The notes under the pieces are model-generated. The model saw only the letters and a list, made by a program, of their open reading frames with translations, was not told the DNA's origin and searched no databases. Below, piece by piece: positions 33,384 through 43,157 of a DNA stretch of 64,000 nt. How positions within the stretch are numbered: position 1 is the stretch's first letter; every line of letters begins with the position of its first letter. The DNA comes from Winogradskyella vidalii (GTDB taxonomy: Bacteria > Bacteroidota > Bacteroidia > Flavobacteriales > Flavobacteriaceae). The position numbers were made by a program, and so were the translations under genes. Where the stretch lies: NCBI RefSeq assembly GCF_013403955.1, contig NZ_JABFDG010000001.1, positions 1,240,001 to 1,304,000 of the forward strand. The letters are read 5' to 3'.

Positions 33384-33405
33384 TAACATAAAATTAAACG
33401 GCCTT

Positions 33406-35919
33406 ATGATACTTGCTAAACACGAACTTGGTTTCAACTTTTATGAAGATGAAGCATCTTTTGAAAAAATTAAAGGGTGTAAAAATTATCCTGAAGATTT
33501 TTATTACGAGATTTTTGTACTTGCTAAATCTACTAAAAACAAGCAGATTAGAACCGAATGTGCCAATATCATAAAAAAACAGGCACCAGAAACTTTACAA
33601 CTCGCCTTTAAGAGTCGAAAAAAAATAACGACAATACAAGATTCTCAATCTTTTAACAAAAAACTGATTGCTATATTAGAATACGGTGTACTTTCAGAAG
33701 ACTTAGACCTTTTTAAACTATACACACTTGTTTGTAAGCGTTTAACGCTTTCGCTTGAATATAGAAGTAAAGAGGTTATTGAACTTTTCATAGAAACACC
33801 ACGTCTTTTAAGTCAGTTTAATGGTATTAAAGAATTAACAATTAGCACCTCTAGACAGAAAGAAGGTTTTAGTAGCGTTGTAAACAACATAACGCAACTT
33901 ACTTCATTAGATAAACTTGAACTTGACATTGATTATAAATACATACCAGAAGAACTAGAACGATTAGTTAACTTAAAAGAGTTTATACTAGCAGCACCTA
34001 ATTTGGTATGGGTTCCCGTAGGAATAACAAAACTAAAAACACTTAAAAAGTTGGAGTTTAGAGGAAGTTTTCCTTTTGGTAATGACGAGCCTAATCCTAA
34101 CATAGTTAACTTTACTTGGCTTAAAGAATTGACAAGTTTAAAGCATTTAAAAATAGGTTCTTTTGCGGTACAAGATCTCTCTGATGTTGAGCTTCCGGCA
34201 AGTTTAAAAAAATTAGAGCTTTTTAGGTTAGAAAATCTAACCGCTTTACCAGAAACACTTGGTCACTTACCAAAACTAAAAACATTAAGGCTAAGTGGTA
34301 TGAGGGAGCTAGAACACTTTTCTGCATCTGTTAGTGAATTTAAAACCTTAGAGGTTTTAGAAGTTATTCATTTATCTAAATTAAAAAAAGTTCCTGCATC
34401 CTTTATTTTTGGACCAAATATTAAACGTTTACTAGGTTTGTATACAGAGTTTATGCCTTATGGAGTAACCCCTGTAACTAAGCTAAAAAGAATCGTTTTT
34501 ACCAATCCAGAGCTTCTTAGTTTTGTATTAGGTAATGCCTTGTCTTTTCCTAATTTAAAAGAGATAGAAATTACTTGTGATGCACCACAAAGAAGAAGTG
34601 CGCATACGCTTTCTGCATTTAAAAAACTTAAAAACCTTAAGTATAAGTTAGCACATCATTTAGAATGGGTTTTAGAGGGTATTCACGAATGTAAAAAGCT
34701 AGAAGACGTTTTTATTTATGGTATATATAATGGAGCTGATGCTGAAATAACGAACGCTGATGTTGCTAATTTTCCTCAGTCATTTTCTAGAATAGAACAT
34801 TTGCAAACCTTAAAAGTGCACAGTGCAAAAGCACTTGTTTTAAATACAGATTATTTACCTATAAAGACAGATAGTCTTATCATTACAGATATAAAAGTCA
34901 TTGAGCCGGGTATTGAAAATTTTGAGGTAAATCATATAAAAGTAACAGATACACCTATTACCGCATTGCAAAAGTTTTATTCAGTAATACGTGCTAAAAA
35001 AATTGAGTTAGACGATGTAAATAGTGTTAAAAATGAGACTTTAGATTTTGATACTTTTAAAGCCCCTGAAAGCTTTAAAGATTTTATATTTAATAGTAAT
35101 GTAAAAGGTTTAGATAAGGCATTAAAAGCACTTTGTAATTTACAATCACTAACCATTGATTTTAATAAAGATAATGCCAAACAAAACAACGGTTTAACCG
35201 CTTATACACACCATAATTTAAAGAACTTGACTATTAAAAATTTTAATGGTGACACTAGTGTTATTAAATTATTATTAGAGCATACGCCTCATCTAGAGTT
35301 TTTAGAAATTTACGATTGTATAGGCCTTGTAAATCTTCCTAAGGTTACTTTAAATAAACTAAAAACGCTAAAATTATTTTATAGCGATGATATACAGTCT
35401 ATAGAAAACTTAACAGTGCCCAACATAGAACTTTTTAAAGTTTTATCGTGTGACAATTTTGGTTACGATGCTATGGTTACGGCATCGCATTGGAAAACGC
35501 TTAAGTTTCTTTGGTTACAGAACATTAGTAAAGATCTTGAAACCTACCCAGAGACTATTGCAGACTTAAATTTAGACACCTTTTTTATTGATGGATTTTT
35601 AACTAAAAGACAAATACCAAAATGGATAGGCAGAATGAAATCCTTACGAGTTCTAGGAATAGAACAGTTTTATTATTGTCCATTACCGGAAGAATTAGCC
35701 GAATTAACCCAATTAAAAATAATGAGTATCAGAGGCTGTGATTTTACAGAACAAGTGTCTGATAAATTTAAGAATTTGAATTTAGAAGATTTAATTTACA
35801 GGTATTCAAAATTTAATGGAAACAATATGAAATCCTCTAAATTTTACGCATTAGCTAAAAATAAAATCTTAAAAGAGGATTTTGATAACAGATATGAAAA
35901 ATATGATCTGTACTGTTAA
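33406..35919 (+). CDS. Leucine-rich-repeat protein, LRR-B (837 aa)
   Basis: A conserved helical head (residues 1-85; KNYPEDFYYEIFVLAKST, ECANIIKKQAPE, LAFKSRKKI) precedes about 28 irregular LRRs (for example LTSLKHLKIGSFAVQDLSDV, LPKLKTLRLSGMRELEHF) up to residue ~800. It is cytosolic and lacks a signal peptide. The head and tail (SKFNGNNMKSSKFY) are nearly the same as in LRR-C, and the tail resembles LRR-A. First gene of the rightward operon under palindrome site 9, divergent from MolR. It probably acts as a recognition subunit (inference). Confidence 0.88.
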   Translation: MILAKHELGFNFYEDEASFEKIKGCKNYPEDFYYEIFVLAKSTKNKQIRTECANIIKKQAPETLQLAFKSRKKITTIQDSQSFNKKLIAILEYGVLSEDLDLFKLYTLVCKRLTLSLEYRSKEVIELFIETPRLLSQFNGIKELTISTSRQKEGFSSVVNNITQLTSLDKLELDIDYKYIPEELERLVNLKEFILAAPNLVWVPVGITKLKTLKKLEFRGSFPFGNDEPNPNIVNFTWLKELTSLKHLKIGSFAVQDLSDVELPASLKKLELFRLENLTALPETLGHLPKLKTLRLSGMRELEHFSASVSEFKTLEVLEVIHLSKLKKVPASFIFGPNIKRLLGLYTEFMPYGVTPVTKLKRIVFTNPELLSFVLGNALSFPNLKEIEITCDAPQRRSAHTLSAFKKLKNLKYKLAHHLEWVLEGIHECKKLEDVFIYGIYNGADAEITNADVANFPQSFSRIEHLQTLKVHSAKALVLNTDYLPIKTDSLIITDIKVIEPGIENFEVNHIKVTDTPITALQKFYSVIRAKKIELDDVNSVKNETLDFDTFKAPESFKDFIFNSNVKGLDKALKALCNLQSLTIDFNKDNAKQNNGLTAYTHHNLKNLTIKNFNGDTSVIKLLLEHTPHLEFLEIYDCIGLVNLPKVTLNKLKTLKLFYSDDIQSIENLTVPNIELFKVLSCDNFGYDAMVTASHWKTLKFLWLQNISKDLETYPETIADLNLDTFFIDGFLTKRQIPKWIGRMKSLRVLGIEQFYYCPLPEELAELTQLKIMSIRGCDFTEQVSDKFKNLNLEDLIYRYSKFNGNNMKSSKFYALAKNKILKEDFDNRYEKYDLYC

Positions 35920-35997
35920 AGAAATTAAAGCACAACGTACTGTATCTAAAAAAACTGTTTCCAAAAGAAATTTATACTTTAAAAATTAACGATTATT

Positions 35998-38523
35998 ATG
36001 ACAAAACCAGCAGAAACACCTGTTTTCAAGTTTTATACAATGGATGAGTATTATGAAGACATTAAAAAGTGTAAAAACTTTCCAGAGGATTTTTATTATG
36101 AAATTTTTGTGATTGCAAAAGCAACCTCAGATAAAAAAAATAGAACAGAGTGTGCTAACATCATAAAAAAACAAGCCCCAGAAGCTTTGCAATTAGCTTT
36201 TAAAAGTCGAAAAAGAATAACACAAAAAGGAAAGCGTGTAGCCAGAATGATTTCTATTTTAGAATATGGATTGCTATCTAAAGACTTAGACCTTCTTAAA
36301 TTACATAACCTAATTGGTGGAGGAACAAAACTATGGTTTTTACATTCTTCGACAGATTTTTTAGATCGCTTGTTAGAACATCCACATATATTAAGACGAT
36401 TTAATGGCGTAAAAAGTTTAGAAATCCATTTAAAAGGAGAAGGCAATACCTATGATAGTATTCTTAATGAGATATCAAAATTAACGTCTTTAGAAGAAAT
36501 AGATCTAGAAGGTGATTATGAACAACTACCAGAGGATTTTGGTAATTTATCAAATTTAAAAAAACTAAAGCTTGTTGCGCCTTCTTTAAAAAAGTTTCCA
36601 AGTACAATGTCTCAGTTAACAGCCTTAAAAAAAATACGTATTGAAGGTGATTATTGGATTGGAAAAATTATTCCTAATATGAATCTAACCGATTTTAATT
36701 GGCTTACAAAACTTACTAAATTAAAAGTGTTCAAACTACGTTATGTAGGCGTGCAAGACCTATCTCAAGTCGTGTTTCCTGGATCCTTAAAACGTATAGA
36801 ATTGTTTTACTTAAATGAATTAACAGCATTACCTAAAGATGTAAGCCATTTAAAGCAACTAAAAGAGTTTGAGGTTTTATCTAAAAGCATAGATAACTTA
36901 CCAAGCGGATTTGAAGATTTACCAAAATTAGAACATTTTAAACTTAGTGCACCTAAGATAGATTCCATATCATCTACCTTATTTTTTGGCGATGCGTCTA
37001 GATGTTTTGAAGAAACGCCTAGACCTAAATTAGAAACAAAAATTACATATAGCGAAACTAATATTTCACCAATGACGGAAATTAGTCTGCGAGAATCTAT
37101 AGAAATAGATTCGGCTAAACTTCTGAACTTTGTGTTAGATAACGCGTCGTTTTTCCCTAATTTAAAGACGATAACAGTAGATTGTGAAGCACCAGAAATC
37201 CCTCATAAAACATCATTAGCTGTATTTAAGAATTTAACTACGCTTCATTACAAACTAGAACATAAACTAGATTGGCTTTTTGAAGGGATTGAGCAATGTA
37301 CAAAACTTAAAAATGTAGAATTATACAGATTTAAAGAGTGGCATACTAAAGATATAAAATTAGCTGTTAGAATTTTTCCTTCAGTATTTTCAAAAATAAC
37401 GCAGTTAGATAACCTGACGATTAAAAATGCGAGTGCTTTAGTTGTAGACACCGGTCATTTACCTAAGCATATTACTAATTTAACTATTTCTGAAATTAAA
37501 GGCATAAAAGCAGGAACAGAACCTTTTGATGTGTTTAATCTGGAAATTAAAGCCACACCAATTCTTAATTTACAGGAATTTTATGCAGTAATTAGTGCGG
37601 CTAAATTTAATCTTGGACATAGAAATAATGATGTCAATAATGTGTTAGATTTTGAAAACTTTAGACATCCAGAAAAAATTGAATCGTTTGATTTTACCAG
37701 TGATGTGAGTCAGTTAAATAGCTTACTTAAAAACTTCGAAAATTTAAAAGAGCTTACCATCACATTTAAAAAAGCCAATCCAGAACGTAACAATGCATTA
37801 ACTGCTTTTAAACACACCAATTTAAAAGTATTAAGAATTGATGATTATAACGGAACTACCGAAGCTCTAGAACGTTTATTAAGTCAGACACCAAACCTTG
37901 AGTTTTTAGGAATATTTGAAGCTAAAGGTTTTGATGCTTTTCCTGCTGTAAATTTGCCTCAGCTTAAAAAATTAAGAATGCAGAGTGTCGCGCTTAAAAC
38001 CATAGACAAGCTTAAAGTAGAAACTATAGAAGCGGTAAAACTAATACATTGTGATCATATTAACGATGAAAGTATTGAAGTGATATCGCATTGGAGTTCT
38101 CTAAAACATCTTTGGTTAGAAGGTTTAGATGAAAAGGGAAGCACATACCCAGAATCGATTTCTGACTTAAATTTAGAAACACTTTTTATTAGCGCACATA
38201 ACAGAGAGGAAAAAATACCGACTTGGATTGCCAATCTAAAAAAATTACGTGTTTTAGGAGTAAATAAATTCAAACAGGTGGTTTTACCTGTGGAATTAGC
38301 ATCATTAACACAGCTTGACGTGTTAAGTATTAGTGGATGTGAATTTTCAGAAAAAGTATCGGAAGACTTTAGAAATCTTAATCTAAAGAAATTAGTGTAT
38401 TGGACGTCTAAATTTAATGGAAGTAATATGAAGTCTGAACTCTATGAGCCCTTAGAACATAAATTAGTGTCCCAACGAAATTTTGATGAAATAGATAGTG
38501 AAGCGGCTTTTAGATACGAGTAA
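35998..38523 (+). CDS. Leucine-rich-repeat protein, LRR-C (841 aa)
   Basis: This is a tandem paralogue of LRR-B. The same head (KNFPEDFYYEIFVIAKAT, ECANIIKKQAPEALQLAFKS) and same closing SKFNGSNMKSELYEP are strongly conserved. The central LRRs (residues ~130-800) are much more diverged, as expected if the repeat surface diversifies. No signal peptide. It is 78 bp after LRR-B with no clear promoter in the gap, so it is likely co-transcribed. Confidence 0.88.
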   Translation: MTKPAETPVFKFYTMDEYYEDIKKCKNFPEDFYYEIFVIAKATSDKKNRTECANIIKKQAPEALQLAFKSRKRITQKGKRVARMISILEYGLLSKDLDLLKLHNLIGGGTKLWFLHSSTDFLDRLLEHPHILRRFNGVKSLEIHLKGEGNTYDSILNEISKLTSLEEIDLEGDYEQLPEDFGNLSNLKKLKLVAPSLKKFPSTMSQLTALKKIRIEGDYWIGKIIPNMNLTDFNWLTKLTKLKVFKLRYVGVQDLSQVVFPGSLKRIELFYLNELTALPKDVSHLKQLKEFEVLSKSIDNLPSGFEDLPKLEHFKLSAPKIDSISSTLFFGDASRCFEETPRPKLETKITYSETNISPMTEISLRESIEIDSAKLLNFVLDNASFFPNLKTITVDCEAPEIPHKTSLAVFKNLTTLHYKLEHKLDWLFEGIEQCTKLKNVELYRFKEWHTKDIKLAVRIFPSVFSKITQLDNLTIKNASALVVDTGHLPKHITNLTISEIKGIKAGTEPFDVFNLEIKATPILNLQEFYAVISAAKFNLGHRNNDVNNVLDFENFRHPEKIESFDFTSDVSQLNSLLKNFENLKELTITFKKANPERNNALTAFKHTNLKVLRIDDYNGTTEALERLLSQTPNLEFLGIFEAKGFDAFPAVNLPQLKKLRMQSVALKTIDKLKVETIEAVKLIHCDHINDESIEVISHWSSLKHLWLEGLDEKGSTYPESISDLNLETLFISAHNREEKIPTWIANLKKLRVLGVNKFKQVVLPVELASLTQLDVLSISGCEFSEKVSEDFRNLNLKKLVYWTSKFNGSNMKSELYEPLEHKLVSQRNFDEIDSEAAFRYE

Positions 38524-38689
38524 AGTAAATAAAGTAGGAGTTTTCCAGTATTAGCGCGTTAAGCGTGCTATCCGTTGCTTGTAATTTTATTTCTGTTGAA
38601 GGATAGGAGGTTTCTATTGAATATTTTTGAATCCTAAGGCTAGGAGTTGCATTTTTGTAGAGATAGTTAAAGCTCATTAATACGCAAGC

Positions 38690-39799
38690 ATGAATCTGAA
38701 ATTTTTAGATAAGCAACATTCAAAATTTTTCGAGTTGGTTTTTATAACCGCGTTTTGGCTGTTATTATTTATGGCACCTTTGTTTTTTCAGTGGATTAAT
38801 AAAGGGATGGTTAATTGGGTGGTGCTACTTAATGTTTGGAGCGATTATATTCCTTTACTTATAGTCTTTGCAATTAACCGTGGTATATTAATTCCTCAGG
38901 TTTTATTTAAAAATACACTTCCGGTATACTTGCTTACAGTTGCGGTTTTAATTTCAGTAACGGTTTTTGGTTCCATTTCTGTTAGAGACCATTTATATCC
39001 GGAAAAAACACCAACAGCCATTCAAGGTGGTACGCTTCGCTTTCCAGATGCCAACAAAGCTAAAACTAATAGAAAGCTTCAAACACAGAAAGTACCATTG
39101 TCAGCCATACCACCATATGTGAATCTTGTTTTGTTATCTATTTTATTGGTAGGTTTTGATACGGGGATGAAACTTTCGGTAAATTATGCCCAAGCGCTTC
39201 AGAAAAATGCAGAAGTAGAGAAGGAGAATATTAAAAACGAATTAGCTTTTCTTCGGAATCAAATTAGCCCGCATTTTTTAATGAATACGCTTAACAATAT
39301 TCATGCCTTAATAGATTTCGATTCTAAAGAAGCACAACGCTCTATAGCGAAGCTTTCAGTTTTAATGCGGCATTTATTGTATGAGTCGGATGCCAAACCA
39401 ACCACTTTACAGAAAGAGATTACCTTTATTAAAAGTTACATAGAACTCATGCAGTTGCGCTATTCAGACGATGTGCAAATTAAACTTGAATTGCCAGAAC
39501 AGATTCTTAATATTTCAATACCACCGCTCTTGTTTACGAATATATTAGAAAATGCTTTTAAATATGGTATTAGTTATGAAGAGGAATCGTTTGTGTATAT
39601 AAAGCTAGAGCTTCGGGATGCCGAGTTAGAATTTCAAATTAAAAATAGTGTGCCCCAACAAAATAACCATGCCGAGCAACATGGAATAGGTATAAATAAT
39701 ACCGAAAAACGCCTTAAATTATTGTACCAAACTAATTATACGTTTACCCATGGCCAAAAAGATAATATCTTTACGGCAACTATAAAAATTCCGATATGA
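38690..39799 (+). CDS. Membrane sensor histidine kinase, LytS family
   Basis: This 369-residue protein has four membrane helices (about 14-34, 43-65, 78-97, 140-156) without an obvious extracellular sensor domain. A short coiled coil follows, then the LytS kinase core: phospho-acceptor His195 in QISPHFLMNTLNNIH, N-box LFTNILENAFKYG and a degenerate G-box (GIGINNTEKRL). Its 3' end overlaps the start of the LytTR gene by 4 bp, the usual coupled pair. The island operator is absent upstream. Confidence 0.9.
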   Translation: MNLKFLDKQHSKFFELVFITAFWLLLFMAPLFFQWINKGMVNWVVLLNVWSDYIPLLIVFAINRGILIPQVLFKNTLPVYLLTVAVLISVTVFGSISVRDHLYPEKTPTAIQGGTLRFPDANKAKTNRKLQTQKVPLSAIPPYVNLVLLSILLVGFDTGMKLSVNYAQALQKNAEVEKENIKNELAFLRNQISPHFLMNTLNNIHALIDFDSKEAQRSIAKLSVLMRHLLYESDAKPTTLQKEITFIKSYIELMQLRYSDDVQIKLELPEQILNISIPPLLFTNILENAFKYGISYEEESFVYIKLELRDAELEFQIKNSVPQQNNHAEQHGIGINNTEKRLKLLYQTNYTFTHGQKDNIFTATIKIPI

Positions 39800-40512
39800 T
39801 ACGATGTATAGCTGTAGATGATGAGCCTTTGGCACTGAGACAGATGTTGTCTTATATTGAAAAAACACCATTTTTACAATTGGAAGCTCAATTTATGAGC
39901 GGAAAAAAGGTAAAAGACTATCTAGAAACCAATTCAATCGATTTAGTTTTTTTAGATATTAATATGCCTGATTTAAACGGTATGGAACTTGCTAAATCTT
40001 TGGAGAATCCACCCAAAATAATTTTTACAACAGCTTATAGTGATTATGCTATTGAAGGCTATAAAGTAAATGCCTTAGATTATTTACTAAAGCCTATAGA
40101 GTATGACGATTTTTTGTTAGCCGCGACGAAAGCCGAAACGGTTATAAAAAAAATGGCCTTGCTTAAAACTGAATTTAAAAAGACGGGCGATTATCTATTT
40201 ATTAAATCGGGGCAAAAACACATTCGTATCAATTTTAATGATATTGAATATTTAGAATCTCAAAAAGAATATGTCTGTATTCATTTAATACATAGTGAGC
40301 CGGTAAGAACCTTAATCCGACTAAAAAATATTGAAGACGTACTGCCTTCAGCTAATTTTATGCGTATTCATCGATCTTTTATTGTGAACCTCAATCATAT
40401 TGTAACGGTAGAACGCAATCAGATTATTTACAGCAAAAAACGATCTATTGTGGTGAGTGATACTTACCAAAAAGCCTTCAAGACCTTTCTTTCCAATCAT
40501 TTTTGTAACTGA
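39796..40512 (+). CDS. LytTR-family response regulator
   Basis: A 238-residue regulator with receiver domain (acidic DDE near residue 8, phospho-acceptor Asp54 in VFLDINMPD, Lys in LLKPI). The LytTR DNA-binding domain is at about 135-236 (YLESQKEYVCIHL, FMRIHRSFIVNLNHI). It is translationally coupled to the LytS kinase. The tandem DUF1566 genes directly downstream are plausible targets; autoregulation is also typical. Confidence 0.92.
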   Translation: MIRCIAVDDEPLALRQMLSYIEKTPFLQLEAQFMSGKKVKDYLETNSIDLVFLDINMPDLNGMELAKSLENPPKIIFTTAYSDYAIEGYKVNALDYLLKPIEYDDFLLAATKAETVIKKMALLKTEFKKTGDYLFIKSGQKHIRINFNDIEYLESQKEYVCIHLIHSEPVRTLIRLKNIEDVLPSANFMRIHRSFIVNLNHIVTVERNQIIYSKKRSIVVSDTYQKAFKTFLSNHFCN

Positions 40513-40611
40513 GTTTTCATTGATAAAAACCGCAGTTCTGTTGATTGTACTTTTATTTCATTCCTATTTTAAGGTCATTTGTAGTATGTAAATGATTAAA
40601 AAACGATTAAG

Positions 40612-41796
40612 ATGAATATAAATAAAAGAATAACTGTTGGCCTGGGGCTTATTAGTTTCTGTTTTCAAATGCTAACGGCCCAAAGTAATTACCCCATAGT
40701 AGATACCAATGTTTCTGATTTTTATAGTGATGTTAATATCATTTCAGAACCGAAAATATCCGATGCTTTTTACGGACAAGATGCTACCTATGATGGAAAC
40801 CAAACTTCGTATACGGATAATAACGATGGTACTATAACAGATCAGGTTACTGGCTTAGTTTGGGAACAAGATATGGGCGATAAAATGACTTATGAAGCTG
40901 CTTTTATTAAAGCCGAACAGTCTACACTTGGCGGTTATACAGATTGGCGCGTGCCAACCATAAAAGAGTTGTATTCCTTAATTCAATTTACAGGTCAAGT
41001 GAAAGGACAGCATACCATTAGTAGGTTTATCGATACAGATTATTTTAATCAACCGCTTGGAGATACTTCAAAAGGCGAACGCGAAATAGATGCACAAACC
41101 TGGTCGGCAACAGAATATGTAGGACGTACCATGCGAAATGACAAAACTGTTTTTGGGGTGAATTTTATAGATGGTCGTATAAAAGGCTATCCCGTGGTTA
41201 AAAAGAAAACGGGTAACAATAATACCATGTATTTCCGTTTAGTTAGAGGTAATACAGACTATGGTAAAAATAATTTTATAGATAATGGCGACGGTACAGT
41301 CAGCGATTATGCAACGGGATTAATGTGGCAAAAAACAGATGACGGCGAAGGACACGATTGGGAAGACGCTTTGGCCTATGCCGAAGATTTAGAATTAGCA
41401 AATCATAAGGATTGGAGGTTGCCAAATGCTAAAGAATTACAGAGTATTGTAGATTATTCTAGATCGCCGCAAACTACAAGTTCTCCAGCTATAGACCCCT
41501 TGTTCTCGACTTCAGAAATCAAAGATCCTAATGGGAAATCTGGACAATATCCATTTTTTTGGACGAGCACCACACATTTAGACGGAAAGAATCCCTACGG
41601 TAGTGCCGTGTATATTGCTTTTGGAGAAGGTTTGGGGAAGATGCATAACACGTTAATGGATGTGCATGGTGCAGGATGCCAAAGAAGTGATCCTAAAAGT
41701 GGAAATTACAATCGTTATCCTGAATTTTTCGGTCCGCAAGGCGATGTGCGTTACGTATATAACTATGTGCGCGCTGTAAGAGATATAACTGAATAA
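40612..41796 (+). CDS. Secreted DUF1566 protein (two Lcl-type domains)
   Basis: This 394-residue protein has a signal peptide ending near LTAQ and two DUF1566/Lcl C-type domains. The first is at about 70-215 (DQVTGLVWEQDMG, YTDWRVPTIKELYSL) and the second at about 225-390 (YATGLMWQKTDD, HKDWRLPNAKELQSI). This domain family is found in bacterial surface and adhesion proteins and has a C-type-lectin-like look. It lies 99 bp after the LytTR gene and is a close paralogue of the next gene. It lacks a lipobox, so it is probably secreted or periplasmic. Confidence 0.88.
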   Translation: MNINKRITVGLGLISFCFQMLTAQSNYPIVDTNVSDFYSDVNIISEPKISDAFYGQDATYDGNQTSYTDNNDGTITDQVTGLVWEQDMGDKMTYEAAFIKAEQSTLGGYTDWRVPTIKELYSLIQFTGQVKGQHTISRFIDTDYFNQPLGDTSKGEREIDAQTWSATEYVGRTMRNDKTVFGVNFIDGRIKGYPVVKKKTGNNNTMYFRLVRGNTDYGKNNFIDNGDGTVSDYATGLMWQKTDDGEGHDWEDALAYAEDLELANHKDWRLPNAKELQSIVDYSRSPQTTSSPAIDPLFSTSEIKDPNGKSGQYPFFWTSTTHLDGKNPYGSAVYIAFGEGLGKMHNTLMDVHGAGCQRSDPKSGNYNRYPEFFGPQGDVRYVYNYVRAVRDITE

Positions 41797-41895
41797 CTTT
41801 TGGTTGATGATATTGGACCTTCTGTTGATATCTATTGGAGAGGCCATCATCCGATAATAAATTTGAAAAAATATGAATTTAAACGCAAAATAAAT

Positions 41896-43119
41896 ATGAA
41901 TTTTAAGAATAGAAGCTTAGCTGTTTTCATGCTAGCATTAACAATGTTTTCTTGTAGTAGTGAAGATAATAATGGGGAAGAAAATCAAATTTCTGTAATA
42001 CCTACAGATCATACCTATGCGATTGTAGATACGGGGGTGTCAGATTTTTATAGTGATACCAATATTATTGCAGAACCCGCCGTGGGCGAATCTTTTTATG
42101 GTCAAGATGCCAGCTACAATGGTAACCAACCTTCATACACAGATAATGATGATGGTACGGTAACCGATAACGTTACAGGTCTCATGTGGCAACAAGATAT
42201 GGGCGTTAAAATGTCTTATGCTGACGCCGAACTGACCGTAGCATCTTTAAATTTAGGAGGCTACAATGATTGGCGAATACCAACTATTAAAGAATTGTAT
42301 TCCTTAGCAAATTTTACCGGACGTTGTTTTGGAGATGAAGCGGTAGATATGTTTATCAACACTGATTATTTTGAGCAACCAATTGGAGATGAATCTATAG
42401 GGGAACGTGAAATTGATGGGCAAACATGGTCTAAAACGCATTATGTCGGTCAGATTATGAATGGGGAAGAAGCTATTTTTGGTTATAATTTTGTTGACGG
42501 TAGATTAAAGGGCTATCCTAAATACAAAGCAGCTACAGGCGCTCCAAATACCATGTATTTCCGTATGGTGAGAGGGAATACAGCATATGGTGAGAACAAT
42601 TTTATAGCGAATGGTGACGGTACTATAACGGATCTTGCAACTGGGTTAATGTGGCAACAAGCAGATAATGGCGCTACTTATGATTGGGGGAGCGCTTTGG
42701 AATATGCGGAAGATTTAACACTTGCTGGACATAGCGATTGGAGAATGCCTAATGCCAAAGAATTACAAAGTATTGTGGATTATATGCGCAGTCCTTCAAC
42801 CACAAATTCACCTGCGATAGACCCTTTGTTTTCATGTACAGCAATTGTAGACACCAATGGTAATTCTGGTCAGTATGGTTATTATTGGTCCAGTTCGCCT
42901 TTACAAGATGGACCAACACCATACACCGATGCGGTTTATTTTTGCTTCGGAAAAGCCCAAGGTATCATGAATGGGCAATTACTAGATGTTCATGGTGCAG
43001 GTGCGCAACGTAACGACCCTAAATCGGGGGATGCAGCAGACTTTCCTGATAGTTTTGGGCCACAAGGTGATGTGCGTTACGTCTATAATTTTATCAGATG
43101 TGTAAGAAACGCAGATTAA
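41896..43119 (+). CDS. DUF1566 lipoprotein (two Lcl-type domains)
   Basis: The start is ATG at 41896 (MNFKNRSLAVF), which gives a proper signal with lipobox MFSC; a longer in-frame start 96 bp upstream would bury the signal. The 407-residue protein has the same two DUF1566 domains as its neighbour, with many identical blocks (GREIDGQTWS-type, DWRMPNAKELQSIVDY, GPQGDVRYVYNF). It is lipid-anchored, unlike its neighbour, so the pair may form an anchored/soluble set on the envelope. Confidence 0.88.
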   Translation: MNFKNRSLAVFMLALTMFSCSSEDNNGEENQISVIPTDHTYAIVDTGVSDFYSDTNIIAEPAVGESFYGQDASYNGNQPSYTDNDDGTVTDNVTGLMWQQDMGVKMSYADAELTVASLNLGGYNDWRIPTIKELYSLANFTGRCFGDEAVDMFINTDYFEQPIGDESIGEREIDGQTWSKTHYVGQIMNGEEAIFGYNFVDGRLKGYPKYKAATGAPNTMYFRMVRGNTAYGENNFIANGDGTITDLATGLMWQQADNGATYDWGSALEYAEDLTLAGHSDWRMPNAKELQSIVDYMRSPSTTNSPAIDPLFSCTAIVDTNGNSGQYGYYWSSSPLQDGPTPYTDAVYFCFGKAQGIMNGQLLDVHGAGAQRNDPKSGDAADFPDSFGPQGDVRYVYNFIRCVRNAD

Positions 43120-43157
43120 AAATGAAGGTGGTTTTATAAGTTAAATTATGGTATAAC

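Noticed and set aside
1-38523. Island as an integrated mobile element or prophage
   Set aside because: No integrase, transposase, phage structural gene, attachment repeat or tRNA at its visible edges; composition similar to neighbours.
38540-38590. REP-like sequence (GCGCGTTAAGCGTGC...) after LRR-C
   Set aside because: The inverted repeat is imperfect and only one copy is seen in the window, so it cannot be called a repeat or terminator with confidence.
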